The notes: generated by a model not told the origin, from the sequence alone. A stretch of 10,729 nt of DNA from an uncultured delta proteobacterium (GCA_903873545.1 CAIQPA010000306.1:1-10729); one strand, 5' to 3'; positions 1 to 6,386 are shown, counted from the stretch's first letter. Numbers and translations are program-made.

Positions 1-1
1 C

Positions 2-580
2 GGGCTCAAACTCTTTGCCCGCGATGTCTATAACTGGCGCTTCTCGGACGGCCTCGTGGGGCCTGATGTCTTTCCGCAGGTACGCACGGCGCTCACGCGG
101 CTGCAGATTGGCGGCGTGACCTTCCAGACCTTCCCGGGCGAGCTCTTCTCGGAGACGATGACGGGCGGCTACAAGCTGGGCAACACCGCCAAGAACCCCA
201 TTGTGGGCGACCCGGAGCGGCTGGATTGCGCGGCGGATGACCTGCTGGCGCCCAACGGCAGTGGCGAGGCGGCCGGCTTCCCCTGCCTGGTGCCGCCCGA
301 CCACCAGATCCCGCCCGACCTCGATGCGGCGCCGACGAGCGGCTTCCTCTACCGCGAGCTCCCCGGCCAGTTCATTTATGCCATCGGGCTCGGCAACGAT
401 GAGCTCGGCTACATCGTGCCGCCATACAACTTTGTCGTCGACGCGGTGTCGCCCTACTACATCGAGCCCTACGACCACTACGAAGAGACCAACTCGCTGG
501 GTGACCGGATGCTGCCGAACCTGCTCTCGAAGATCACGGAGCTCTGGGGCGGCACGGTGGATCTGAGCGAGCGGCGCTAG
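2..580 (+). CDS. 3' end of a neutral/alkaline ceramidase-like protein (partial)
   Basis: The reading frame is open from the left edge through position 55, so the GTG at 56 is not a real start. About 192 C-terminal residues are visible, ending at TAG 578-580. I think it belongs to the neutral/alkaline non-lysosomal ceramidase-type superfamily, whose members hydrolyse the amide bond of ceramides. Two stretches suggest this: a 'GGVTFQTFPGELFSE' segment, like the 'tvPGElf' strand of that family, and 'IGLGNDELGYIVPPYNF', like its 'GLaNd.lGYiP' stretch. Both are followed by a Tyr/Glu-rich 'YDHYEETNSLG' near the end. The metal-binding N-terminal part lies outside the window, so activity cannot be judged, and the call rests on remembered family patterns. 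The downstream gene converges on this one from the other strand. It could instead be an uncharacterised relative without ceramidase activity. Confidence 0.6.
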   Translation, partial: GLKLFARDVYNWRFSDGLVGPDVFPQVRTALTRLQIGGVTFQTFPGELFSETMTGGYKLGNTAKNPIVGDPERLDCAADDLLAPNGSGEAAGFPCLVPPDHQIPPDLDAAPTSGFLYRELPGQFIYAIGLGNDELGYIVPPYNFVVDAVSPYYIEPYDHYEETNSLGDRMLPNLLSKITELWGGTVDLSERR

Positions 581-638
581 CTGTCAGCAGCACCGGCGCG
601 CGGTGAGCATCAGGCGGGAGCCTGCGTGAGGCTAGGTG

Positions 639-701
639 GGCCGACCAACGCCGAGCGAACCCGCCCTCCGGCCTCTGTTGGGCTGGCGCGTTGGTGGGGC
701 C
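639..701. repeat. Imperfect inverted repeat, possible terminator or RNA structure
   Basis: ACCAACGC at 644-651 is the exact reverse complement of GCGTTGGT at 688-695. GGCC at 639-642 can also pair with GGCC at 698-701 across a small internal mismatch. The 36 nt between the main arms could fold further. It starts about 60 nt after the stop of the upstream (+) gene, where a transcript end is expected. There is no T-run, so it does not look like a classic intrinsic terminator. Chance is possible at this GC content. Confidence 0.3.
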
Positions 702-848
702 GTGGCTGTCTGACCCATGGCCGGTGCCGCTACGCTTTACGTGGTTGCGAGGTCTGGGCGGACGGGACTGCTCATACGAAGAGGCCGACTTGGTCAGAGC
801 GCCGATGGGGCGGTCCGAGCAAGGCGGCCTAGGGTTGAGCCGGTCGGA

Positions 849-869
849 GGCGCGGGGCTACCGCGCGCC
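849..869 (-). terminator. GC-rich hairpin after the MopE-like gene
   Basis: Read on the minus strand, 869-849 forms GGCGCGCGG, then the loop TAG, then CCCCGCGCC. This gives a 9-bp stem with one C-C mismatch. It begins 17 nt after the stop of the minus-strand gene. The position and strength suit a terminator, but no U-tract follows, so the call is tentative. It could act for either of the two converging transcripts. Confidence 0.35.
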
Positions 870-886
870 GGTTCGGACGCGGCGGC

Positions 887-2851
887 CTACGGGGTGCAGA
901 AGCCGATCTCGTCGATGACGCCGTTGCAGTTGTTGTCGAAGCCGTCGCTGCAGCGCTCGGGGCGGCCGGGGTTGAGGGCGTTGGTCTGGTCGTTGCAGTC
1001 GCCGCCCTGCATGGTGCTGAGCGCCTCGCCGCTGTCGTTGCAGTCGGCGTCGGCGAAGGAGATGACGGTCACGGTGTCGCTGCGGTAGCCGTCGCGGTCC
1101 TGGTCGCGGTAGCAGACTTCGGTGGTGTCGCAGTCGCCATCGATGCCGTCGCCGGTGATCTCGGAGCTGCCGGGGAAGGCGATGGCGACGGCGTCGTTGC
1201 AGTCGGTGTTGTTGGTGGAGATGCCCGGAACGAGCAGGCAGGTGAAGGTGCCCGCGGCAGTGGCGTCGCCGTAGCCGTCGCGGTCGAGGTCGGGGAAGGT
1301 GATGACCGATACATCCTCGTCGATGAGGCCGTCGCAGTCGTTGTCGACCTCGTCGCAGAGGTCGGAGCGGCCAGGATAGCGGGCGTTGTCGTTGTCGTCG
1401 CAGTCACCAAGCGGGACGGCGGAGGAGGCCTCGCCGGCGTCGGCGCAGCTGAGGTTGGCGGAGGAGACGGTGGCTTCGGAGCGGTAGCCGTCACTGTCGG
1501 CATCGGTGAAGCAGAGCTCGGCCGTGTCGCAGTCGCTGTCGCGGCCGTCGGCGACCACTTCGGTCGCGCCGGGGAAGACGGAGGCGCGGGTGTCATCGCA
1601 GTCGCCGCCGGGCGTGGCCGCGTTTGCGTAGCCGGCCAGGATACAGTTGGAGGTGGCAACCGAAGTCGAGGTGGAGGTGCGGATGCCGTCGTCGTCGAAG
1701 TCGGCGAAGCAGAGCTCGTTGCCGTCGCAGTTGGCATCGATGTCGTCGCCGGCGATCTCGGTGGCGCTGGGGTTGATGTCGGCGTCGCCGTCGTTGCAGT
1801 CGCCCGTGACGGTGGCGCTGTTCGCGGGACGGTTGCAGGTGCGGAGGCCTATGTCGTTGATGTCGCCGAAGCCGTCGCCGTCGAGGTCGCGGAAGTAGAC
1901 AGCGATGGTGAAGCCATCATCGACGATGCCGTCGCAGTCGTCGTCGAAGCCGTTGCAGACCTCGGTGGCGGGGAGCACTTCGCCCTCGCAGGCGTCGAAG
2001 GTGCCGTCGGCGCAGAAGCGGAGGCCGTTCTGGCAGATGCCGATGCCCGCGGTGCCCAAGGGGCCGGAGTAGCACTCTGCGGTGAGGACCTCGCTGTCGG
2101 CGTTCTCGTCGGTCTCTCCATCGCAGTCGTCATCGAGGCCGTTGCAGGACTCGGTTCCGGCGGTCTGGCTCGGGGTGCAGTTGTTGTTGCCGCGGACGCA
2201 GGTGAGGGCGCCGCTCTGGCAGACGCCAAGGAGGCCCGTGTCGCAGCTGTCGCCGTTGGTTGCGACCTGCTCGTCTGACTGTCCGTCGCAGTCGTTGTCG
2301 CGGTTGTCGCAGAGCTCGGCAGAGACGGTGTTGAGGCGGGCGCTGTCGTCGTCGCAGTCGGTGCCTGCGCAGGCCGGGCCGCGTCCGAAGGTGTCGCCGT
2401 CCCCGTCTTCGCAGAAGTCGGCGGGCGCGCAGGTGTCGATCGAGGGCGAGGTGGGGATCATCGCCGGTGCGCAGGCAAAGCCTTCGGGGCAGTCGGGGGG
2501 GCAGGGCTGGGTGCAGATGCTGCGGTCGGGCATGACGAGGCAGAGGCCGGAAGCGCACTGGGAGTCGACCTCGCAGGGCTCTCCGAAGGCGGCGCCCGTC
2601 AGGGTGGTGTCCTCATCGCCGCTACCGTGTGGGTCCCCACTACCATCTGTGTCTTCGGTCGCATCGGCGGCGCCGGTGTCTTCGGAGGTGTCGGCCGAGG
2701 TGTCTTCGCAGCCAACGCCGGTGAAGAGGTTACACTCCGTGCCTGTGTCGGTTCCAGCCTCGGTGGCCGGTTCCTCGCTGGAGCAGGCGGAGGCCAGCGC
2801 GAGAGAGGCGAGGAGGAGCGGGAGGCGGAGAGCGGCAGTGCGCAGGGTCAT
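887..2851 (-). CDS. MopE-like Asp/Cys-rich repeat lipoprotein
   Basis: This is a probable surface or outer-membrane lipoprotein of 654 residues with putative metal-binding repeats of the MopE type. The signal peptide ends in the lipobox LASAC, with lipidated Cys23. An acidic Ser/Thr/Asp/Gly linker follows to about residue 85, then a Cys-rich segment (about 93-141, including CEVDSQCASGLC). Three modules with CNGxDDDCDG-type motifs have their first Cys at 181, 236 and 299. After these come five regular modules that pair a DxDxDG loop (Asp322, 384, 450, 521, 583) with a DCxD motif (Asp351, 417, 483, 550, 618). The DxDxDG loops look like calcium-binding loops. An earlier DCDD lies at 165. The family name comes from a copper-binding protein, but metal binding here is inferred. 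I chose the ATG at 2851; a GTG two codons upstream (2857) is also possible, and neither has a strong ribosome site. A good promoter lies at 2912-2940, so it is probably monocistronic. Confidence 0.88.
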   Translation of the reverse strand: MTLRTAALRLPLLLASLALASACSSEEPATEAGTDTGTECNLFTGVGCEDTSADTSEDTGAADATEDTDGSGDPHGSGDEDTTLTGAAFGEPCEVDSQCASGLCLVMPDRSICTQPCPPDCPEGFACAPAMIPTSPSIDTCAPADFCEDGDGDTFGRGPACAGTDCDDDSARLNTVSAELCDNRDNDCDGQSDEQVATNGDSCDTGLLGVCQSGALTCVRGNNNCTPSQTAGTESCNGLDDDCDGETDENADSEVLTAECYSGPLGTAGIGICQNGLRFCADGTFDACEGEVLPATEVCNGFDDDCDGIVDDGFTIAVYFRDLDGDGFGDINDIGLRTCNRPANSATVTGDCNDGDADINPSATEIAGDDIDANCDGNELCFADFDDDGIRTSTSTSVATSNCILAGYANAATPGGDCDDTRASVFPGATEVVADGRDSDCDTAELCFTDADSDGYRSEATVSSANLSCADAGEASSAVPLGDCDDNDNARYPGRSDLCDEVDNDCDGLIDEDVSVITFPDLDRDGYGDATAAGTFTCLLVPGISTNNTDCNDAVAIAFPGSSEITGDGIDGDCDTTEVCYRDQDRDGYRSDTVTVISFADADCNDSGEALSTMQGGDCNDQTNALNPGRPERCSDGFDNNCNGVIDEIGFCTP

Positions 2852-2879
2852 GGTCACACCAAGAAGTGGGCGTGGGAGA

Positions 2880-2900
2880 CCGGCGCAGAAACTCCGCCGG
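2880..2900 (-). promoter_or_regulatory. Hairpin in the 5' leader of the MopE-like gene
   Basis: CCGGCG (2895-2900 read on the minus strand) and CGCCGG (2880-2885) form a perfect 6-bp stem around a 9-nt loop. If transcription starts about 7 nt after the predicted -10 box, this stem sits within the first 25 nt of the mRNA, about 30 nt before the start codon. It may stabilise the 5' end or modulate expression. No known riboswitch fold is recognisable. Confidence 0.3.
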
Positions 2901-2911
2901 ATACAGTGGTA

Positions 2912-2940
2912 ATCATACCTGCGATAGCAACCGCCGACAA
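2912..2940 (-). promoter_or_regulatory. Predicted sigma70-type promoter for the MopE-like gene
   Basis: On the minus strand, TTGTCG (2940-2935) is followed after exactly 17 nt by TATGAT (2917-2912). The -10 box matches the consensus TATAAT at five of six positions, and the -35 box matches TTGACA at four of six. The predicted start near 2905 gives a leader of about 50 nt to the ATG at 2851. The local AT content is raised compared with the surrounding coding DNA. Confidence 0.55.
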
Positions 2941-2991
2941 GGAAAGCGGAGGTGAGCGTCCCTGCACCGATGACGCGGCGCGTAGTGCGCG

Positions 2992-3834
2992 TTAACGCCC
3001 CTTGCCCTGCAGCTTCAGCTCGACCTCTTTGAGCTTCGGCTCATACTTGCGGAGCATCTCGCAGCCCTGCTCGTAGCGGGCGTCGCAGCTTTGACGGAGG
3101 AAGCCGAGACCACGTGCAGCAACCGCGTCGTCGCTGACCTGGACCATGCGGTTCCCGAGCTCGAGACAGGCAGCGATGAGCCCCTGCTTGCAGCCGGCTT
3201 CGTAGAGTTCGACGACGGCGGGGTTGATCGTGTTGCTGTCTTGGTCGGGCTTCGCTTCGAGCGTGGCCGTGGCCGCTGCAATGCAGCTGATGGCGGAGGC
3301 TCCGCTGCGGCAGGCCGCTGCGCCGTCAGTGGCAACCTTCTTGAGGAGGGTGTCGGCCCTTTCGAGGTCTTTGGTGACGCCCTCTTCGAAGCGGTACATG
3401 TCGCGGAGACGGAGGCAGGCCGCGAAGTTGTTGGCGGTGCAGCCGTTCTCGTAGAGTTCGCGCGCCTTGTTCCAGTCCTGCTTGGCCCCGGTGCCGTCAT
3501 GGTAGGCGTTGGCCTCGAGCACGCAGGCGTTGGGGTCACCGGCAGCGCAGTCCGACGAATAGATCACGAGGGCCTGCTCGGCCCAGTCTGGCGGGAGCGC
3601 CTCGTTGCCGAGGCGGGAGGGGTCAAAGCCCGAGGCGATCTTCAGGGTCTTGGCAGGCGCTGCTGCAGCCGAGCCATCTGCCCCCTTGGCTGCGGCACCG
3701 GAGGCCTCACCGCTGCCAATGCCGCTGCCATCGCCCGTGGCGGAGCCACCGGAGCAGTCACAGCTCTCTTGTTCGCAGGCGGCGAAGGCGAGGATTGCGG
3801 AGAGTGCGAACAGCCGAGGGAGAGAGGAGCGCAT
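2992..3834 (-). CDS. Cys-rich Sel1/Hcp-like repeat lipoprotein
   Basis: This is a 280-residue lipoprotein with a basic, hydrophobic signal ending in the lipobox AFAAC (lipidated Cys20). A Gly/Ser/Ala-rich linker follows to about residue 62. The rest is helical repeat of the Sel1-like type: 'AYHDGTGAKQDWNKARELYENGC' resembles the 'Y..G.GV..D..KA..LYekaC' unit. Cysteines come in five regularly spaced pairs (96/104, 132/140, 175/184, 215/223, 250/258), as in Helicobacter cysteine-rich Hcp proteins, where each pair forms a disulfide. Such repeats usually mediate protein binding in the periplasm or at the surface; no enzyme motif is visible. The start is well supported: AGGTGA lies 3 nt before the ATG at 3834. 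The stop TAA sits inside the palindrome GCGTTAACGC (2989-2998). A 134-nt gap with its own promoter separates it from the next gene. Confidence 0.85.
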   Translation of the reverse strand: MRSSLPRLFALSAILAFAACEQESCDCSGGSATGDGSGIGSGEASGAAAKGADGSAAAAPAKTLKIASGFDPSRLGNEALPPDWAEQALVIYSSDCAAGDPNACVLEANAYHDGTGAKQDWNKARELYENGCTANNFAACLRLRDMYRFEEGVTKDLERADTLLKKVATDGAAACRSGASAISCIAAATATLEAKPDQDSNTINPAVVELYEAGCKQGLIAACLELGNRMVQVSDDAVAARGLGFLRQSCDARYEQGCEMLRKYEPKLKEVELKLQGKGR

Positions 3835-3837
3835 GGT

Positions 3838-3843
3838 TCACCT
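3838..3843 (-). promoter_or_regulatory. Ribosome binding site of the Sel1/Hcp-like gene
   Basis: AGGTGA on the minus strand ends 3 nt before the ATG at 3834 (AGGTGA-ACC-ATG). It is the clearest Shine-Dalgarno match among the minus-strand genes here and fixes that start. Confidence 0.6.
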
Positions 3844-3888
3844 GTGCAGAGAGCGAGGGATTGGGAGCATCGTGTCGCACCGGACGAA

Positions 3889-3918
3889 AGTCTAGTCTCC
3901 GGTGTGGGGGTCGTGCAA
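3889..3918 (-). promoter_or_regulatory. Weak promoter candidate for the Sel1/Hcp-like gene
   Basis: On the minus strand, TTGCAC (3918-3913) and TAGACT (3894-3889) are 18 nt apart. The -10 box matches consensus at four of six positions, the -35 box only at three. It lies in the 114-nt gap between the 177-residue lipoprotein gene and this gene, about 50 nt upstream of the start. The gap shows no clear terminator, so read-through from the upstream operon is equally possible. Confidence 0.25.
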
Positions 3919-3948
3919 TTTTGCGAGGCGCGGGATGCCCCCCGTGGC

Positions 3949-4482
3949 TCAGGGAGCGCAGACGATGGCGCCTGACTCGTCCATGAAGCAGCCTCCGCGG
4001 TCGCTGAGCTCGACCCGCTGGCTGATACGGGCGCAGCGGCTCCCGCCGTAGACCTCGACCTCGAGGTTGGCTGTTACGCCATTCCAGGTTGCCGGCAGCG
4101 GCGGGTCGAGGAGGAGCAGCAGGTTGGGGTCCACCGAACTGCCGTCTGCCTGTGGCTCGAAGAAGAGGGCGGTCTTGGTGGCCGGGAGCAGGAGGCGGCC
4201 GGTGTCGTCGCTCAGGCGCATAGAGGCCTCCATGCGGGGTGGGAGCGTCTCGCTGCTCCGGAGCGCGAAGCTGACGAAGACGAGGCCCTGAAATCCTGCC
4301 GTGATGGGGAGCAGGCCTGCGCCGCCGAAGGGGGCAAAGTGGCGCTGTTCGGCATCTGTGGTGCCGATCTCCACAGCGACGGGTAGGGCGAGCTCGCTGC
4401 AGCTGTCTGTCGGTTCTGGCGCAGCGCTGGGCTCGTCGGAGCAGGCCGCGGCGAAGAGTGCGAGCAGCAGGAGGCATCTCAT
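3949..4482 (-). CDS. Small lipoprotein of unknown function
   Basis: This is a 177-residue predicted lipoprotein with a short signal (MRCLLLLALFAAAC, lipidated Cys14). After a short Pro/Ala/Glu linker comes a single domain of probable beta-strand character. It contains 'HFAPFGGAGLLPITAGFQGLVF', similar in feel to Myxococcota envelope proteins with a 'f.pl..g..lpl..G.QGg.hv' signature; this match is from memory and weak. Three late cysteines (150, 165, 175) plus Cys28 could form disulfides. The frame is open further upstream, but the real start is the ATG at 4482: it gives a perfect lipoprotein signal and overlaps the stop of the membrane-protein gene as ATGA. That overlap implies translational coupling with the upstream flippase-like protein. 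No catalytic motif is visible. Confidence 0.8.
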   Translation of the reverse strand: MRCLLLLALFAAACSDEPSAAPEPTDSCSELALPVAVEIGTTDAEQRHFAPFGGAGLLPITAGFQGLVFVSFALRSSETLPPRMEASMRLSDDTGRLLLPATKTALFFEPQADGSSVDPNLLLLLDPPLPATWNGVTANLEVEVYGGSRCARISQRVELSDRGGCFMDESGAIVCAP

Positions 4483-5678
4483 GCGGCAGGCTGCTGCCGG
4501 GGTGTCATCAGCAGATGGATGGTGCCGACGGGGAGCGCTACCAGGAGCGGCAGGATGTGGAGCAGGAGCCGGAAGACCAGCATCGAGGCGACCACCTGCT
4601 CCGGTGGGATCTGGTCCTTGAGGAGCAGGCTCAGCACGGTCTCCAGAACGCCGATGCCGCCAGGCACATTGCTCACGGTCGCTGCGAGGATTGCCACGAG
4701 GTAGGCGAGCAGGATGCCGAAGTAGCCGACGCTCCCTGCCCCGGGCAGGAGCAGATAGAGCAGGGCGGCGAGCACCATCCATTCCAGCGCGGAAAGGGTG
4801 ATCTGGGCGAGTGCCGTGCTCCCGGAGGGCAGTGCGATCCGAGAGGCGATCCAGCGGGGCAGGGGCCAGTCTCGGATGGTGACGCCGAGGTAGGCGATCA
4901 GGAGGAGGAAGCTGGCGATCGCTGCGGCGATGCTCCCCCAGCGGGGCAGGTGGAGCGCGCTCTGGATGAAGTCCTGCGCGAGGAGTCCGGCGGCTGCGAC
5001 GAGCACGAGGAGTCCGGAATAGGTGGTCGCAGCGACAAACCCGATGATGCCAAGTCGGATGCGGGGTGGGATGCCGAGCCTGCCGTAGAGGTGGTAGCGG
5101 ACTGCGCCACCGGCGATCATGTTGGAGCCGACGGCGTTGCCGAGCGAGAAGGAGAGGAAGGAGATAAGGAAGACCCTGCTGTAGGGGGTCTTAAAGCCTG
5201 CGTGCCGCAGGGCGAGGAGGTCGTAGATGGAGAGAAGCCAGAAGCTTGTCATCACCAGTGCGACGCCGCCTGCGATGGTGAGCGGCGGCGTAGCTCGAAC
5301 AGAGGCGAGGATGTGCGGGAACGAGAGACCGCGGGCGAACTTGAGCACCATGACGATGGCGAAGTAGGCGACGATCAGGCCGAAGGCCCAGGAGAGGAGC
5401 CTTCGGAGAGGCCGAGGCGGGGCGGGCGTTGCCGCATCGTCGGCGGGTGTTGGCTGCAGCGGTTGCAAAGGTGGCGGGCTCGGTGGGTTCGGCGTGGAGG
5501 AGAGAGGTCGAGACTCGTGCCTGGGGTGGGGCGGAGCCAGACGGGTGAGGATGTGGGTGGGGCGGTCGGCGTGGACCGGACCGCTCCTTGCAGGTGAGGA
5601 TGGCGTGGCTCTTCCCCGATACGGCGTCAGGCGCCAATGGTGTCGGGTGTAGCGGAGGCAGCGCGTTGGGGCCAACAA
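4479..5678 (-). CDS. LPG-synthase-TM/YbhN-type flippase-like membrane protein
   Basis: This is a multi-pass inner-membrane protein of the lysylphosphatidylglycerol synthase transmembrane (UPF0104/YbhN/AglD) family. The membrane core starts at about residue 95, with many hydrophobic segments up to about 390. Signature stretches are 'FLISFLSFSLGNAVGSNMIAGGAVRYHLYGRLG' in two parts (about 150-182: SFSLGNAVGSN, then GGAVRYHLYGRLG) and 'SNVPGGIGVLETVLSLLL' near the C-terminus. The cytosolic aminoacyl-transferase domain of MprF is absent, so lysine transfer to lipid is not expected. Lipid translocation is the usual suggestion, but the substrate is unknown. The start is uncertain. The TTG at 5678 adds about 90 Pro- and Arg-rich residues with atypical codons. 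A TTG at 5468 would give 329 residues. The only in-frame ATG, at residue 110, would cut into the first membrane segment. The gene overlaps the next lipoprotein gene by 4 nt. Confidence 0.82.
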   Translation of the reverse strand: MLAPTRCLRYTRHHWRLTPYRGRATPSSPARSGPVHADRPTHILTRLAPPHPRHESRPLSSTPNPPSPPPLQPLQPTPADDAATPAPPRPLRRLLSWAFGLIVAYFAIVMVLKFARGLSFPHILASVRATPPLTIAGGVALVMTSFWLLSIYDLLALRHAGFKTPYSRVFLISFLSFSLGNAVGSNMIAGGAVRYHLYGRLGIPPRIRLGIIGFVAATTYSGLLVLVAAAGLLAQDFIQSALHLPRWGSIAAAIASFLLLIAYLGVTIRDWPLPRWIASRIALPSGSTALAQITLSALEWMVLAALLYLLLPGAGSVGYFGILLAYLVAILAATVSNVPGGIGVLETVLSLLLKDQIPPEQVVASMLVFRLLLHILPLLVALPVGTIHLLMTPRQQPAA

Positions 5679-5721
5679 TCCCGCCGAGGAGCGCCACGGT
5701 TGCCATGCCGCAGTGGCTCGG

Positions 5722-5763
5722 CTAGCACCGCGCGAGAGGGTTTGATGTTGCCCCGCGTGCTAG
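5722..5763. promoter_or_regulatory. Bulged inverted repeat in the divergent control region
   Basis: CTAGCAC-c-GCG at 5722-5732 pairs with CGCGTGCTAG at 5754-5763. The arms match over 10 bp with one bulged C, around a 21-nt centre. It lies between the minus-strand flippase-like gene and the plus-strand FHA gene, ending 28 nt before the FHA start. It could be an operator or a stem in the FHA leader. No convincing -35/-10 pair is visible on either strand nearby. Confidence 0.35.
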
Positions 5764-5782
5764 GCGTGGGCCATTGCGCACT

Positions 5783-5787
5783 GGAGG
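5783..5787 (+). promoter_or_regulatory. Ribosome binding site deciding the FHA gene start
   Basis: GGAGG at 5783-5787 lies 4 nt before the TTG at 5792. A TTG further upstream at 5774 would put this site inside the gene, so it argues for the 5792 start. From there the protein opens directly with the zinc-ribbon sequence, as is normal for such proteins. Confidence 0.65.
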
Positions 5788-5791
5788 AACC

Positions 5792-6361
5792 TTGTTCTGT
5801 CCGACCTGTGGAGCCAACAATCCGGTGAGTGCGATCGCCTGCAAGGCCTGCGGTGCGGTCATGCCCGGTATCAGCGAGGTCTTCACGATGGACTCTCTGA
5901 GCGGCAACGAGCCGAGCCTGGCTGAGCCGCGGCATCAGGACCATCGGGCGGGCGTGGCAGTGCAGGAGCCCTACGGGCGCGCTGGTCAGGGTCCGTCGCT
6001 GCTGGGCCGGGTGAAGCTGGTGGTGGAGCAGGGCAAGATCCTGGGCGAGCAGTTTCTGTTGAGCGACTACGAGATGATGGTGGGGCGTTATGATGCCGGC
6101 TCCGGCCGCTGCCCCGACATCGACCTGACCGCACAGGACCCCGCCTATGTGCACCGTCAGCATGTGCGGATCTCCTTTAGCCCTGCGGGCGAGTCGATCA
6201 CGGTGCACGATATGGGCGGCCGAAACGGCAGCTACGTGAACAACAAGCTCATCGATCGAAACGGCGCCGCGCGGATGCGTCCGGGCGACAAGCTCCGGAT
6301 TGGTCGGGTGGTGATGCGTCTGCAGCTCGCGCCCGAGGTTGAGGGCGACAAACACTCCTGA
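5792..6361 (+). CDS. Zinc-ribbon and FHA domain protein
   Basis: This is a 189-residue soluble signalling adaptor. An N-terminal zinc ribbon has two CxxC knuckles (Cys3/6 and Cys17/20: 'FCPTCGANN' and 'ACKACG'). A variable linker runs to about residue 70, then an FHA domain (about 78-180) ends the protein. FHA domains bind phosphothreonine peptides. The visible FHA landmarks are 'VGR' (Arg99), 'VHRQH' (120-124) and 'NGSYVN' (145-150). In the usual SxxH motif, the Ser that touches the phosphate is replaced by His121, while His124 is kept. The chosen start is the TTG at 5792, behind GGAGG. The kinase gene begins 25 nt downstream, so the two are probably co-transcribed, and the kinase or its substrates are the likely ligand. 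Confidence 0.88.
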   Translation: MFCPTCGANNPVSAIACKACGAVMPGISEVFTMDSLSGNEPSLAEPRHQDHRAGVAVQEPYGRAGQGPSLLGRVKLVVEQGKILGEQFLLSDYEMMVGRYDAGSGRCPDIDLTAQDPAYVHRQHVRISFSPAGESITVHDMGGRNGSYVNNKLIDRNGAARMRPGDKLRIGRVVMRLQLAPEVEGDKHS

Positions 6362-6386
6362 GCGTGGCGGCAGATTGGTAGTCTCG

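Larger units (their letters stand above)
581..886. other. Gene-free convergent intergenic region
   Basis: These 306 bases separate the ceramidase-like gene (+) from the MopE-like gene (-), which converge here. The short frames crossing it have unnatural composition, no ribosome site and no recognisable motif, so I see no gene. Structure is limited to two inverted repeats (639-701 and 849-869) and a weak hairpin CAGGC-GGGA-GCCTG at 611-624. No T-tract follows any of them. I see no tRNA arms. The region probably serves to end transcription from both sides. Confidence 0.6.

Noticed and set aside
860..885. GGTTCGGAC, reminiscent of a tRNA T-arm
   Set aside because: No matching acceptor, D-arm or anticodon stem around it.
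717..1088. Short plus-strand frame crossing the convergent gap
   Set aside because: It runs into the 3' end of the MopE-like gene in antisense, has no ribosome site and no recognisable motif.
1069..1737. Minus-strand Thr/Pro/Ala-rich frame inside the MopE-like gene
   Set aside because: Low-complexity product of reading the repeat codons in another phase.
1000..2400. Repeated GTCGCAGTCG-like DNA words, possible CRISPR or tandem repeat
   Set aside because: They are the reverse complement of codons for the recurring DCD motifs and vary between copies; spacing follows protein modules, with no spacers.
2082..2912. Long plus-strand frame (276 codons) opposite the MopE-like gene
   Set aside because: It is a mirror of the GAC/TGC-rich repeat coding on the minus strand; Ser/Gln/Pro-rich composition, no domain, and the minus-strand protein is clearly real.
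3091..3975. 294-codon plus-strand frame opposite the Sel1/Hcp-like gene
   Set aside because: Antisense shadow that runs through the other gene's signal peptide and upstream gap; no ribosome site or domain.
4483..4782. Upstream extension of the 177-residue lipoprotein frame
   Set aside because: It reads Arg/Pro/Ala-rich sequence in another phase of the membrane-protein gene and would bury the lipoprotein signal peptide.
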